Shown piece after piece: positions 1 to 8,188 of a stretch of DNA of 64,000 nucleotides. The number at the start of each line of letters is the position of its first letter. Position 1 is the stretch's first letter. The stretch lies in contig NZ_RZHG01000008.1 in NCBI RefSeq assembly GCF_003989795.1, positions 144,209 to 208,208 on the forward strand, given 5' to 3'. The stretch comes from Vreelandella andesensis (lineage in GTDB: Bacteria; Pseudomonadota; Gammaproteobacteria; Pseudomonadales; Halomonadaceae). Below the pieces are notes generated by a model, which ran no database searches, was not told the origin of the DNA, and worked only from the letters and a program-made list of their open reading frames with translations. Made by a program: the position numbers and the translations under genes.

Positions 1-360
1 GATACTCGCGAATCTGATATGGCCATGATTGGCTGGCATGCTGACACCGAAGATACCGCAAACTTCTTTCAGTACCTGTCTTTCTGCATAGATGAAGAAA
101 CCGGTGTAGGTCAATACAACTACGGCAGCTATTGCAACGAAGAAATTGATGCGCTGGTGACTGCCGCAGATAGCGAAACCGATCTAGAAAAGCGTAATGA
201 GATGCTGAGCGAAGCGGAAGCTATGCTTTATGAAGACGTGGGCTACATCACGCTGCATTGGCAAAACCTCGCCTACGGTGCAGCTAATGGCATCGAAATC
301 GAGCCTGTCGTTAACGCCCTCGACTTCCCCTACCTAGGTGATCTGGTAATTAATCGCTAA
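1..360 (+). CDS. Peptide ABC transporter substrate-binding protein (3' part)
   Basis: The reading frame is open from base 1, so this is the C-terminal 119 residues of a gene that starts before the window. It resembles the end of family 5 extracellular solute-binding proteins (DppA/OppA type), which capture di- and oligopeptides in the periplasm and pass them to a membrane ABC importer. The residues 'WHADTEDTANFF' and the acidic helix near the end fit that family. The dppBCDF-like genes follow on the same strand after a strong intercistronic hairpin, the usual layout for these importers. The family call is firm mainly through this context. The exact peptide specificity cannot be read from the fragment. 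Confidence 0.85.
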   Translation, partial: DTRESDMAMIGWHADTEDTANFFQYLSFCIDEETGVGQYNYGSYCNEEIDALVTAADSETDLEKRNEMLSEAEAMLYEDVGYITLHWQNLAYGAANGIEIEPVVNALDFPYLGDLVINR

Positions 361-389
361 TTTCCACACTTATTTTTACATGCGCAAGG

Positions 390-428
390 ACGCTTCGTTC
401 TTCAGAATTCTGGAGGACGAAGTGTTTT
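390..428 (+). terminator. Intercistronic stem-loop between binding-protein and permease genes
   Basis: A nearly uninterrupted inverted repeat of about 17 pairs (left arm from 390, right arm to 425, tip GAATTC) contains only a few G-T pairs and is followed by TTTT. It may act as a partial terminator or as a 3' end stabiliser that keeps the binding-protein message more abundant than the permease message. The fold is seen in the sequence; the function is inferred. Confidence 0.65.
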
Positions 429-511
429 ATGTGGTTAACAGCCTTGCTACAGGCTTCGTCATTACTTGCAACTGTTCCTCTATTAAACCTATGACATAGG
501 TGGCGTACGCC

Positions 512-1561
512 ATGATTGCTTTTTTAATCAAACGCTTGATGCACGCGGTATTGGTGATGTTTGTCATCAGTGTGCTGGCCTTCGCCATCCAGGATAACCT
601 GGGTGACCCTGTACAGCAGATGGTCGGCCAGTCGGTCCCCGAAAGCGAACGTGAAGCCATTCGCGAGCGCCTGGGCTTGAATGATTCGTTTTTAGTGCAA
701 TATGTACGTTTTGCTAAAAACGCCGTGCAAGGCGATTTTGGCGACTCGTATTTTTATCGTGAACCCGCGCTGGAAGTTATCGCAAGGCACTTGCCTGCAA
801 CCCTCGAACTGGTGTTCGCCGCGACACTCATTATTGTAATTTTCTCAGTGCCGATTGGCGTTTACAGCGCGATAAAGCCTCGTTCACCTCTCTCTCGATT
901 ATTTATGGGTGCATCGATCATCGGCATTTCGATACCGGTGTTTTTGACCGCCATTTTATTGATTCAGATTTTTTCGATTGGCATCACCATTACCCTGTTT
1001 CCTGAAAGTACCAGTTGGGGAGCTTGGCTAAATGGACTGCTGTCGACGGAAGGCAACATGCCATCGTTTGGCCGTGGCTATAATTTAGTCCATGTTGTCG
1101 GCCACTGGGATACCAATCTAGCAACGTGGAATGGTTTACAGCATCTGGTACTACCGGCTGTTTCACTAGCGTCTATTATGTTGCCGCTGTTTATCCGCCT
1201 GATACGCGCGGAAATGATGGAAGTGCTGCAGTCAGAGTACGTTAAATATGCCCGTGCCAAAGGCATTTCAATGCGCCGGGTCTACTTTGTGCACGCGCTT
1301 AAAAACACCATGCTGCCGGTGATCACCGTTGGCGGTGTTCAGATCGGCACCATGGTGGCCTACACCATTTTGACCGAGACCGTTTTTCAATGGCCAGGCA
1401 TGGGGCTGATGTTCCTTGATGCCATTAACCGTGCCGACATACCGCTGATTGTTACTTATCTGATGATTGTCGGCGTCATTTTCGTGGTGACGAACACCAT
1501 TGTGGATTTGATCTACGGCTTCGTGAACCCCACTGTAAAACTGACAGGTAAGCCCGCATGA
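512..1561 (+). CDS. dppB: Dipeptide/oligopeptide ABC transporter permease, DppB type
   Basis: This is one of two inner-membrane permease subunits of a peptide importer, 349 residues, normal for DppB/OppB. An N-terminal transmembrane helix (about residues 9-27) precedes the binding-protein-dependent permease domain. The EAA loop that docks on the ATPase is visible as EYVKYARAKG. A GTG twelve bases upstream is also possible, but AGGTGG at 498-503 lies eight bases before ATG 512, so I prefer the ATG. The stop overlaps the next start by four bases (ATGA), so the two permeases are probably translationally coupled. Dipeptide specificity is by analogy only. Confidence 0.9.
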   Translation: MIAFLIKRLMHAVLVMFVISVLAFAIQDNLGDPVQQMVGQSVPESEREAIRERLGLNDSFLVQYVRFAKNAVQGDFGDSYFYREPALEVIARHLPATLELVFAATLIIVIFSVPIGVYSAIKPRSPLSRLFMGASIIGISIPVFLTAILLIQIFSIGITITLFPESTSWGAWLNGLLSTEGNMPSFGRGYNLVHVVGHWDTNLATWNGLQHLVLPAVSLASIMLPLFIRLIRAEMMEVLQSEYVKYARAKGISMRRVYFVHALKNTMLPVITVGGVQIGTMVAYTILTETVFQWPGMGLMFLDAINRADIPLIVTYLMIVGVIFVVTNTIVDLIYGFVNPTVKLTGKPA

Positions 1562-2502
1562 CAACGCCTACAACAACGACAGCCCCCAGCCGCTGGGAAC
1601 GCCTGCGTGACTCCTACTTATGGTATAGCTTCAAGCGCGACCGCACGGCTCAACTGTGTTTCGCGGTATTTATTTGCCTAGTCATTGCGGCGTTTTCTGC
1701 GCCTTTGCTGGCACCCACTAATCCTTATGATCTCGCTCAGATCGACATTATGTCGTCTGAGCTACCGCCCTTCTGGGTTGAGGGTGCCGATGAGCGCTTC
1801 GGCTTAGGCACCGATGCCCAGGGTCGCGATTTATTGTCGATTATTCTTTACGGCACACGCGTATCCTTACTGATCGGTTTTGGCGCGGTCATACTTCAAG
1901 CGTTGCTCGGCGTCACGTTCGGCCTAATGGCAGGCTATTTAGGTGGGCGCGTTGATGCTTTTTTGATGCGCTTAGCCGATATCCAGCTATCGTTTTCCAC
2001 CCTGATGGTCGCTATTGTGGTCGGAGCGGTAGTGAAAGCTACAATGGGCAGCGCATTTTATAGTCAATATGCCGTGTTAATGCTTGTTTTGATTATCGGT
2101 TTAGCCGAGTGGCCTCAGTATGCACGTACAGTGCGTGCTTCGGTGTTGGCTGAGAAAAACAAAGAGTATGTCGATGCCGCTCGAGTGATGGGGCTGCGTA
2201 GCAAACGCATTATGTTCCGCCATGTGCTGCCCAATACTATGTCACCGATTTTTGTTATCTCAACGGTGCAAATTGCCAATGCCATTATTTCAGAGGCGGC
2301 GTTATCGTTCTTAGGCCTCGGGATGCCAGAAACTCACCCATCTCTTGGATCGCTGATTAAAGCTGGCTTTGACTATATTCAATCAGGCTCTTGGTGGATC
2401 ACCCTGATTCCTGGTGCGGTACTGATTGTGCTGGTGCTTTCTATCAATCTACTGGGCGATTGGCTGCGCGATGTCATGAATCCACGACTCTATAAAGGCT
2501 GA
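1558..2502 (+). CDS. dppC: Dipeptide/oligopeptide ABC transporter permease, DppC type
   Basis: This is the second inner-membrane permease of the importer, 314 residues. It has the N-terminal OppC-type segment with one helix (about 33-53), then a periplasmic stretch ending in FGLGTDAQGRD, the family hallmark before the permease domain. The EAA loop reads EYVDAARVMG. It overlaps dppB by four bases and is followed after seven bases by the first ATPase gene. It should pair with DppB to form the translocation path. The family call is secure; the substrate is inferred from neighbours. Confidence 0.92.
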   Translation: MTTPTTTTAPSRWERLRDSYLWYSFKRDRTAQLCFAVFICLVIAAFSAPLLAPTNPYDLAQIDIMSSELPPFWVEGADERFGLGTDAQGRDLLSIILYGTRVSLLIGFGAVILQALLGVTFGLMAGYLGGRVDAFLMRLADIQLSFSTLMVAIVVGAVVKATMGSAFYSQYAVLMLVLIIGLAEWPQYARTVRASVLAEKNKEYVDAARVMGLRSKRIMFRHVLPNTMSPIFVISTVQIANAIISEAALSFLGLGMPETHPSLGSLIKAGFDYIQSGSWWITLIPGAVLIVLVLSINLLGDWLRDVMNPRLYKG

Positions 2503-2509
2503 GGACACC

Positions 2510-3526
2510 ATGGCATTACTTGAAGTCTCTCATCTCGACGTACGTTTTGCGCTCCGCCAAGGTGAAGTGCGCGCGCTACGCGATATCAATTTCACCCTGG
2601 AGCGCGGCGAGCGTCTAGGCATCGTAGGCGAGTCTGGCGCTGGTAAATCCGTGGCCGCCTTCTCATTACTTAACCTAATTGCCAAACCTGGCTATATAGC
2701 AGGCGGCAGCATTAAATTTGAAGGTCAAACACTTAATACCATGTCTGAGCGCGGTCTGCGTAAAGTGCGCGGCAACCGCATCTCGATGATCTTCCAAGAC
2801 CCAATGATGACGCTGAACCCCGTGCTCTCGATTGGTGAGCAAATGGTCGAGTGTTTAAAAGCTCATCGACGTATTTCTACTAAAGAAGCCCGCGCGATCT
2901 CACTGGATAAGCTTCGCCAGGTTCAGATTCCGTCACCAGAAACACGCTTAGATCAATACCCCCACGAGCTCTCAGGCGGCATGCGCCAGCGCATTATTAT
3001 CGCTATTGCACTGCTGCTCGACCCCGACATCATCATTGCCGACGAGCCTACCACCGCCTTGGATGTGACCATTCAAGCGGAAATCATGGCGCTGCTGCTT
3101 GAGCTATGCGAACAGCACAACGTCGGGCTTATTCTCATCACCCACGACCTGGGTGTAGTGAGCCAAGTCACCCAACGTATGCTGGTCATGTACGCAGGCC
3201 GCGTTATCGAACAAGGCCTGACACGGGAAATCATCAACGACCCGCAGCATCCCTATACCCAAGGGCTAATTAACGCATTACCGCAGATGGCGACCCCCGG
3301 AGAGAAACTCAATCAGATACGCGGCAGCATGCCGTCACTGTCTAACTTACCTAGCGGCTGCGCGTTCCATCCTCGCTGCGACTTTATCAATAGAGCAGAT
3401 GGTCAACCGCGCCCTGCCTGCACCCAACAAGTGCCTGAGTTTGTTGAATCCGGCAATTGTCGTGTCGCCTGCCATATGGTGGCTGAAATGCTTGAAGATC
3501 GTCGCCTGAAGGAGGAAACACGATGA
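2510..3526 (+). CDS. dppD: Peptide ABC transporter ATP-binding protein, DppD type
   Basis: This is the first of two ATPases that power the importer from the cytoplasmic face, 338 residues. Walker A GESGAGKS is at about 40-47, the signature LSGGMRQ at 154-160, and Walker B IIIADEP at about 174-180. The C-terminal oligopeptide-ABC domain contains the cysteine-rich SGCAFHPRC motif with two further cysteines downstream, typical of the DppD/OppD group. The stop overlaps the dppF start (ATGA). The start is supported by AGGA just upstream of ATG 2510. Confidence 0.93.
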   Translation: MALLEVSHLDVRFALRQGEVRALRDINFTLERGERLGIVGESGAGKSVAAFSLLNLIAKPGYIAGGSIKFEGQTLNTMSERGLRKVRGNRISMIFQDPMMTLNPVLSIGEQMVECLKAHRRISTKEARAISLDKLRQVQIPSPETRLDQYPHELSGGMRQRIIIAIALLLDPDIIIADEPTTALDVTIQAEIMALLLELCEQHNVGLILITHDLGVVSQVTQRMLVMYAGRVIEQGLTREIINDPQHPYTQGLINALPQMATPGEKLNQIRGSMPSLSNLPSGCAFHPRCDFINRADGQPRPACTQQVPEFVESGNCRVACHMVAEMLEDRRLKEETR

Positions 3527-4602
3527 GTGATCAGGTCGAAACGATGCAAAGAACTACGCCCGCTCAAACAACGCCCACTCAAAACGAAGAAAGCAGCGAA
3601 TCGCTACTGCAGATTCGTGGCCTGAAAAAGCGTTTTTCGTTATCAGGGGATTTTTTGGATCAGCTGCGCTTTAAGGGCGGCAAGCTAGTTCGTCATCAAG
3701 AGCACGTACACGCCATTAACGGTGTTAACCTCGATATAAAACGTGGTGAAGCGCTCTGTGTGGTTGGTGAATCTGGCTGCGGTAAGTCTACCGTGGCACG
3801 CACGGTAATGGGCTTGCTCACGCCTACAGAGGGCACGATCCATTATGACGGGCAGCGTATCGATAATTTAAGCGGTCGCCAGCTATTGCCTTATCGCAAG
3901 CGCATGCAGATGATTTTCCAAAACCCTTACGCATCGCTTAATCCTCGGATGACAATTCAACAAACGCTGGAAGAACCCTTGCGTTTGCACCACCCCGACT
4001 GGAGCCGTGAAAAGATACTCGACAAGGTTCAAGACGTCATGGGCTCAGTGGGAATTGACCCAGATTGGGGCAAGCGATTTGGACACGAGTTTTCCGGCGG
4101 CCAGCGCCAGCGGATCGCCATTGCCCGCGCGCTAGCCGTAGACCCTGAGTTTATAGTTGCCGACGAGCCCATTTCGGCATTAGATGTATCCATTCAGGCA
4201 CAAGTGCTCAACCTGCTAATGGAAGCGCAACAAGAACGTAACCTGACCTATCTGTTCATCACCCACGACTTAGCGGTTGTTGAACATTTTGGCACCCGTG
4301 TAGCGGTCATGTATTTAGGCACAGTTTGTGAAGTAGCAACGACCGCGACATTGTTTGCTAAGCCGCGCCACCCCTATACTCAGGCATTGCTATCGGCTAT
4401 TCCACGTTTAAAAGATGACCGTCCTCAGCATATTCGTCTTACAGGTGAAGTGCCTACGCCCGTTAATTTACCCAGCGGCTGCGTCTTCCATGGCCGCTGC
4501 CCCTATGCCAACGCCCGTTGCCATCAGGAAATTCCTGCCTTACAAACGCAGGATGATGGCACACGCGTTGCGTGCCACGCTGTTGAAGAAGGCCGCCTAT
4601 GA
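3523..4602 (+). CDS. dppF: Peptide ABC transporter ATP-binding protein, DppF type
   Basis: This is the second ATPase subunit, 359 residues. Walker A GESGCGKST is at about 82-90, the signature is FSGGQRQR (F in place of the more common L), and Walker B is FIVADEP. The C-terminal SGCVFHGRCPYA block with trailing cysteines is the family's oligopeptide-binding-associated domain. The first 26 residues are rich in Thr and Gln and look like an unstructured extension. It is the last gene of the importer operon; a LysR regulator follows after about 50 bases. Confidence 0.93.
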   Translation: MSDQVETMQRTTPAQTTPTQNEESSESLLQIRGLKKRFSLSGDFLDQLRFKGGKLVRHQEHVHAINGVNLDIKRGEALCVVGESGCGKSTVARTVMGLLTPTEGTIHYDGQRIDNLSGRQLLPYRKRMQMIFQNPYASLNPRMTIQQTLEEPLRLHHPDWSREKILDKVQDVMGSVGIDPDWGKRFGHEFSGGQRQRIAIARALAVDPEFIVADEPISALDVSIQAQVLNLLMEAQQERNLTYLFITHDLAVVEHFGTRVAVMYLGTVCEVATTATLFAKPRHPYTQALLSAIPRLKDDRPQHIRLTGEVPTPVNLPSGCVFHGRCPYANARCHQEIPALQTQDDGTRVACHAVEEGRL

Positions 4603-4651
4603 CGTCAGTTTCAACAACAGCATTACATTTGGCAGCACTGCGAGGTAAGGC

Positions 4652-5563
4652 ATGGAAATTCGCTGGCTAGAAGACTTTATTGCCCTGGCCAGAACGCGAC
4701 ACTTTTCTCGCGCAGCAGACGAACAGCACGTCACCCAACCCACCTTTTCACGGCGCATTAAGTTGCTAGAAGAAGAGATGGGCGTGACGTTAATCAACCG
4801 GCAAACATTGCCGCTTTCGCTAACCCCAGCGGGAGAGGAGTTCCTGACGCTTTGCGAGCAAGTCACTGATCGCGTGCGCTTAACGCGCGACCGCGTGAGA
4901 GAAATCAGCGCCGGACAACAGCGCCGAATTATGGTGGCGGCTCCGCAAAGTTTACTCCCGCAGTTTTTGCCAGAATGGCTTTCTTCTACGGGCTGGCAAG
5001 ATCGCATCCAACCCTACTTGCGCGCAACAGGCTGGGTGGCAAGCGATTATTTTCAAGCGCTTGGCCGAGCAGAGTGCGATCTTGCTATTTGCTACTGGCC
5101 AATCGGACGTTGCGATTTAGATATCGATACCAGTGCCTGCACGTATCGGGTCATTGGCCACGAACGCCTGATACCAGTCACAGGTCTGGATGCGAATGGC
5201 TCACCCTGCGCGTCATTGCCCGGCTCGCGGCAACACCCCGTGCCCTGGCTGGCTTACCCGAAGCGCGGCTTATTAGGCTCAGCGGTAAAGGCGCATCTCG
5301 CCCGCCTACCGCAGAGTACATACCTCACGGCACAAAGTGAAAACCTCTACGCGGCGGGTATTAAAGAATTGGTGCTTTTAGGCTATGGAATGAGCTGGTT
5401 ACCCGAACGCAACATAGCCGCTGAACTCTCCAACGGCACGTTAATCAGAGCGGGCGACAGCCGCTGGGATGTCCCGATGGAACTGCGACTATATCGCCAC
5501 CAAGACCAGCATCACGCTGAGCTGGATAGCCTATGGAGTGAACTCGCCCCGCCGCGCAGTTAA
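4652..5563 (+). CDS. LysR-family transcriptional regulator
   Basis: This is a 303-residue LysR-type regulator. The N-terminal winged helix-turn-helix (about 3-62) includes FSRAADEQHVTQPTFSRRI, the recognition-helix region of this family. The rest is the periplasmic-binding-like effector domain. It lies just downstream of the peptide importer and upstream of a proline dipeptidase gene on the same strand, so peptide use or an amino-acid signal is a reasonable guess for its role. LysR regulators are more often divergent from their targets, so this link is tentative. The effector cannot be read from the sequence. Confidence 0.9.
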   Translation: MEIRWLEDFIALARTRHFSRAADEQHVTQPTFSRRIKLLEEEMGVTLINRQTLPLSLTPAGEEFLTLCEQVTDRVRLTRDRVREISAGQQRRIMVAAPQSLLPQFLPEWLSSTGWQDRIQPYLRATGWVASDYFQALGRAECDLAICYWPIGRCDLDIDTSACTYRVIGHERLIPVTGLDANGSPCASLPGSRQHPVPWLAYPKRGLLGSAVKAHLARLPQSTYLTAQSENLYAAGIKELVLLGYGMSWLPERNIAAELSNGTLIRAGDSRWDVPMELRLYRHQDQHHAELDSLWSELAPPRS

Positions 5564-5648
5564 AAACGCAATTAAGATGCTGCAAAACTCAGCCTGATAC
5601 CGTAATGAGATTCTAGCCAAGCGTCATTGAAAAAAGGACACTACTTGC

Positions 5649-6938
5649 ATGTCAGCTTCTTTATTTAACCTGCAGCGCGAGCACTTAACATATTTACAGC
5701 AAGCCTATACAGACCTGCTAGCGAGTCACGATCTCGATAGCATCGCTATTTATAGCGGCCACGCTAGCCCTCACTTTGGCGACGACCACACGCCAACTTT
5801 TCAGACTTACGGCCATTTTATGCACTGGGTGGGCATGGCTGATATTCAACACAGTTGGCTGGTGATTCAACCAAACAAACGCCCACAACTGTACCTGTAT
5901 GCCCCGGCTGATTTCTGGCATTTGCCTACCCAACTACCTGAAGAACCGTGGGTCACTGAATTTGAACTTCATTTATGTAGCGAAAAGATCACTCCAACGT
6001 TGGCGGGTCGCGCTGCCGTAATTGGTAATATTGAAGCCACCACGCGCTTAGCATTAGATGCACAATACCAGCCCGACCCGTTGGTTAAAGCCCTGGATGA
6101 ACTGCGCATGTTTAAAACGGCTTATGAAATAGCATGTTTAGGGGAAGCTAACCGACTCGCCATGGCAGGACATCAAGCCGCGCAGGCTGCTTTTATTGGC
6201 GCATCGGCTGAGTTAGATATTCAACTGGCCTACCTGGGCGCCAGCAGACAACGGGAATCCGATGTTCCCTATCAAAACATTATTGGGCTAAATGAACATG
6301 CAGGTGTACTACATTACCAACATTATGACCTAAACAGCCCAACACAACGCCATAGCCTGCTGGTTGACGCTGGTCGACGTTTTCGCGGCTACTGCGCTGA
6401 TATTACACGCACGTATGCAGGCCCTGATGCACCAACTATCTACCGCGATTTAATTGATAGTATCCACCAGTTAAAAGACACGCTTGTGGAAAGCGTCGCG
6501 CCAGGCGTAGAGTTTATTTCGCTACATAAACAGATGCATTTTTTACTGGCAGATATTCTTATTGCCAATGACCTTTTCCAGGGCAGTGCCCAAGAGGCGG
6601 TAGATGAAGGTATTACACGAGCCTTTTGTCCACACGGATTGGGGCATTCATTAGGTCTACAAGTTCATGATGTGGCAGGTCTTCGTCAGCCAGATGGAAC
6701 GCCCTTACCCGCTCCGGAACAGCATCCCGCGCTACGATTAACTCGTACGCTGCGCCCCGGCATGGTGGTAACGATAGAACCTGGGTTCTACTATATCCCG
6801 ATGTTACTGGAACCATTGCGGGACAAAGCGCTGCCAATTAACTGGAGACGTGTTGATTCATTAGCCAACTGTGGCGGCATCCGTATTGAAGATAATGTCG
6901 TCGTGACAGAAAGCGGCTTCAAAAACCTAACCCCCTGA
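5649..6938 (+). CDS. pepQ: Xaa-Pro dipeptidase (M24 family)
   Basis: This cytoplasmic metallopeptidase splits dipeptides with C-terminal proline; the same family includes the organophosphate-hydrolysing prolidases of Alteromonas. It is 429 residues. The five expected metal ligands of the pita-bread fold are present: Asp240, Asp251, His333, Glu377 and Glu414, in the contexts VDAGRRF, ADITRTY, HGLGHS, TIEPGF and RIEDN. It probably completes the work of the upstream peptide importer. The stop codon lies inside a 21-bp tandem duplication. AAAAAGGA upstream gives a good ribosome binding site. Confidence 0.92.
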   Translation: MSASLFNLQREHLTYLQQAYTDLLASHDLDSIAIYSGHASPHFGDDHTPTFQTYGHFMHWVGMADIQHSWLVIQPNKRPQLYLYAPADFWHLPTQLPEEPWVTEFELHLCSEKITPTLAGRAAVIGNIEATTRLALDAQYQPDPLVKALDELRMFKTAYEIACLGEANRLAMAGHQAAQAAFIGASAELDIQLAYLGASRQRESDVPYQNIIGLNEHAGVLHYQHYDLNSPTQRHSLLVDAGRRFRGYCADITRTYAGPDAPTIYRDLIDSIHQLKDTLVESVAPGVEFISLHKQMHFLLADILIANDLFQGSAQEAVDEGITRAFCPHGLGHSLGLQVHDVAGLRQPDGTPLPAPEQHPALRLTRTLRPGMVVTIEPGFYYIPMLLEPLRDKALPINWRRVDSLANCGGIRIEDNVVVTESGFKNLTP

Positions 6939-6968
6939 CTCGCCTAATTAACCCCCTGACTCGCCTAA
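6928..6968. repeat. 21-bp tandem duplication over the pepQ stop
   Basis: Two head-to-tail copies with period 21 carry TAACCCCCTGACTCGCC. The first copy holds the last codons and TGA stop of pepQ; the second is non-coding and leads directly into the ompW terminator. The copies are identical over 20 bases, so the duplication is young. Confidence 0.9.
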
Positions 6969-7009
6969 AAAAACGCCCGGCCCTAAGGAGTAATTCCCTG
7001 GGCCGGGCG
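6967..7009 (-). terminator. Rho-independent terminator of ompW
   Basis: Perfect ten-base arms CGCCCGGCCC (6974-6983) and GGGCCGGGCG (7000-7009) form a GC-rich stem. On the minus strand the stem is followed by seven T residues (6973-6967). It lies about 40 bases after the ompW stop. pepQ converges on it from the other side. Confidence 0.9.
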
Positions 7010-7049
7010 ATGATCAAATCACGGGCAAGAACACCCGCTTTACTTCTCG

Positions 7050-7658
7050 TTAGAAGCGGTAGGTGATACCGCCGCCAACGGTGACTGGCTCTATGTCGAC
7101 TTCACCGACTTTGTTGCCTGCCGCATTAATGTCTGCATTCACGTCTGCGTAGTTAACGTAACCATTTAACATGATGTTATGGGTAACGGCTAAATCTACG
7201 CCCGCCTGACCGATCGCGCCGTAGCTTTCATCAACGCTTAAGCCAGTGGGCTCGCCTGAGAAACGCGTGTAGTTCAAACCAACCCCAACATAGGGCTGAA
7301 CTTTAGAGTCCAAACCGCCCATCGGATAGTAGTTGACCAACAAGTTGATTGGCATGCGATCTACGCTACCTGCGCTGCCACCAGGGCGGGTGTTTAAGTC
7401 GTGTTCAAACTTTTCAGAGCTGTTAAGTTCAGCGCCAAACTTATCGTTGAACAAGTAACCCGCGCCAAAAGTAAACCCGCGCGCGCTTTGCACGTTTAAA
7501 TCTGCTGCGCCCACGTTGCCATTTCCAGAACCCGTATCCGTTTGGGCGACACCACCACGTACGAAAACGTCACCTGCTTCGTAAGCAAGTGCTGCTTGGC
7601 TGGCGATCAGTACGCTAGCGGTAATTACAGCAGCAGAAACTAATTTTAATTTGCTCAT
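7050..7658 (-). CDS. ompW: OmpW-family outer membrane protein
   Basis: This is a 202-residue outer-membrane beta-barrel of the OmpW family, small eight-stranded barrels linked to passage of hydrophobic compounds. A signal peptide ends near ASQAALA (about residue 25). YEAGDVFVRGGVAQT opens the mature barrel and the chain ends in the expected aromatic TYRF. An ATG nine bases upstream sits too close to the AGAGG ribosome binding site, which is correctly spaced for 7658, so that start is chosen. It has its own terminator and is monocistronic. Confidence 0.88.
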   Translation of the reverse strand: MSKLKLVSAAVITASVLIASQAALAYEAGDVFVRGGVAQTDTGSGNGNVGAADLNVQSARGFTFGAGYLFNDKFGAELNSSEKFEHDLNTRPGGSAGSVDRMPINLLVNYYPMGGLDSKVQPYVGVGLNYTRFSGEPTGLSVDESYGAIGQAGVDLAVTHNIMLNGYVNYADVNADINAAGNKVGEVDIEPVTVGGGITYRF

Positions 7659-7816
7659 CAGGATCATCCTCTTACATCTTGCTTGGGATTGGTGCCGGTA
7701 ATTCCAGCTACCTGTACAATATATACCAATCGAACAGCGTTTCCAAACTTATTGTAATATTTTAATATAAGTTTTATAAATCACGTACTTTCTAAAATAA
7801 GTCTCATCCAAAAACA

Positions 7817-7855
7817 CCAGACATTAACGCCAGACATTAACGCCAGACATTAACG
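7817..7855. repeat. Three tandem 13-bp repeats
   Basis: Three perfect head-to-tail copies of CCAGACATTAACG lie about 160-200 bases upstream of ompW and just beyond the end of the candidate small RNA. No coding role is seen. Confidence 0.9.
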
Positions 7856-7861
7856 ACAGGC

Positions 7862-7886
7862 AAAAAAAAAGTCCCCCGAAGGGGAC
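7862..7886 (-). terminator. Rho-independent terminator of the candidate small RNA
   Basis: GTCCCC and GGGGAC close a four-base loop, followed on the minus strand by nine consecutive T residues (7870-7862). It would also end any readthrough from the alcohol dehydrogenase operon. Confidence 0.9.
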
Positions 7887-8003
7887 CCAGGTGGAGCACG
7901 CCAGCTCACTCGGTGTATCGCTTACCAATCTACGTTGGGGCGATATAGCAAAGAAGGAAGAGAACTCTATCTATTGCCTGGAACTCTGTTCATTTGCTTC
8001 TTA
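7862..8003 (-). ncRNA. Candidate sigma-54-dependent small RNA
   Basis: About 140 bases are bounded by a sigma-54-type promoter (8029-8013) and a textbook terminator (stem GTCCCC/GGGGAC at 7871-7886, loop CGAA, then nine T). Three further stem-loops fold on the minus strand: AAGAAG with CTTCTT; TATCGC with GCGATA, holding an inner CCAA/TTGG; and GAGC with GCTC. No convincing ORF lies inside. The 3' end of the alcohol dehydrogenase gene is about 300 bases from this terminator, so a separate transcript is more likely than a long 3' UTR. I do not recognise it as a known family. CrcZ, NrsZ, GlmY/Z and Qrr are sigma-54-dependent RNAs elsewhere, but no sequence match was evident to me. Confidence 0.6.
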
Positions 8004-8012
8004 CCTTTAATA

Positions 8013-8029
8013 TTGCGAACTGCGTGCCA
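8013..8029 (-). promoter_or_regulatory. Sigma-54-type promoter before the candidate small RNA
   Basis: On the minus strand the element reads TGGCACGCAGTTCGCAA. The GG and GC dinucleotides of the -24 and -12 boxes are ten bases apart, as RpoN requires, and the -24 box TGGCACG is perfect; the -12 box has TCGC in place of TTGC. Transcription should start near 8003. A possible activator half-site TGCACCA lies about 90 bases upstream (8115-8121). Confidence 0.6.
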
Positions 8030-8188
8030 TATTTTTTAAAATCATTAAAAAACAGATATTTAATCAAAATCCGTTGGTTTTTAGCTTATTTATAACGCAT
8101 TGCAGCAAATAAAATGCACCAGTGCTGCGCGTTTCAGGGTGCCTTTGCTTCACAATGCATCAACGCAGTGCTGCTAAAGCAGTAATAG

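Noticed and set aside
4557..4572. Sigma-54-like element TGGCACACGCGTTGCG near the end of dppF, upstream of the LysR gene
   Set aside because: It falls in codons for the conserved TRVACH motif of the ATPase family, so the match is explained by coding constraint.
7862..8003. Assignment of the candidate small RNA to CrcZ, NrsZ, Qrr or GlmY/Z
   Set aside because: No sequence motif typical of those families was recognised; only the promoter class is shared.
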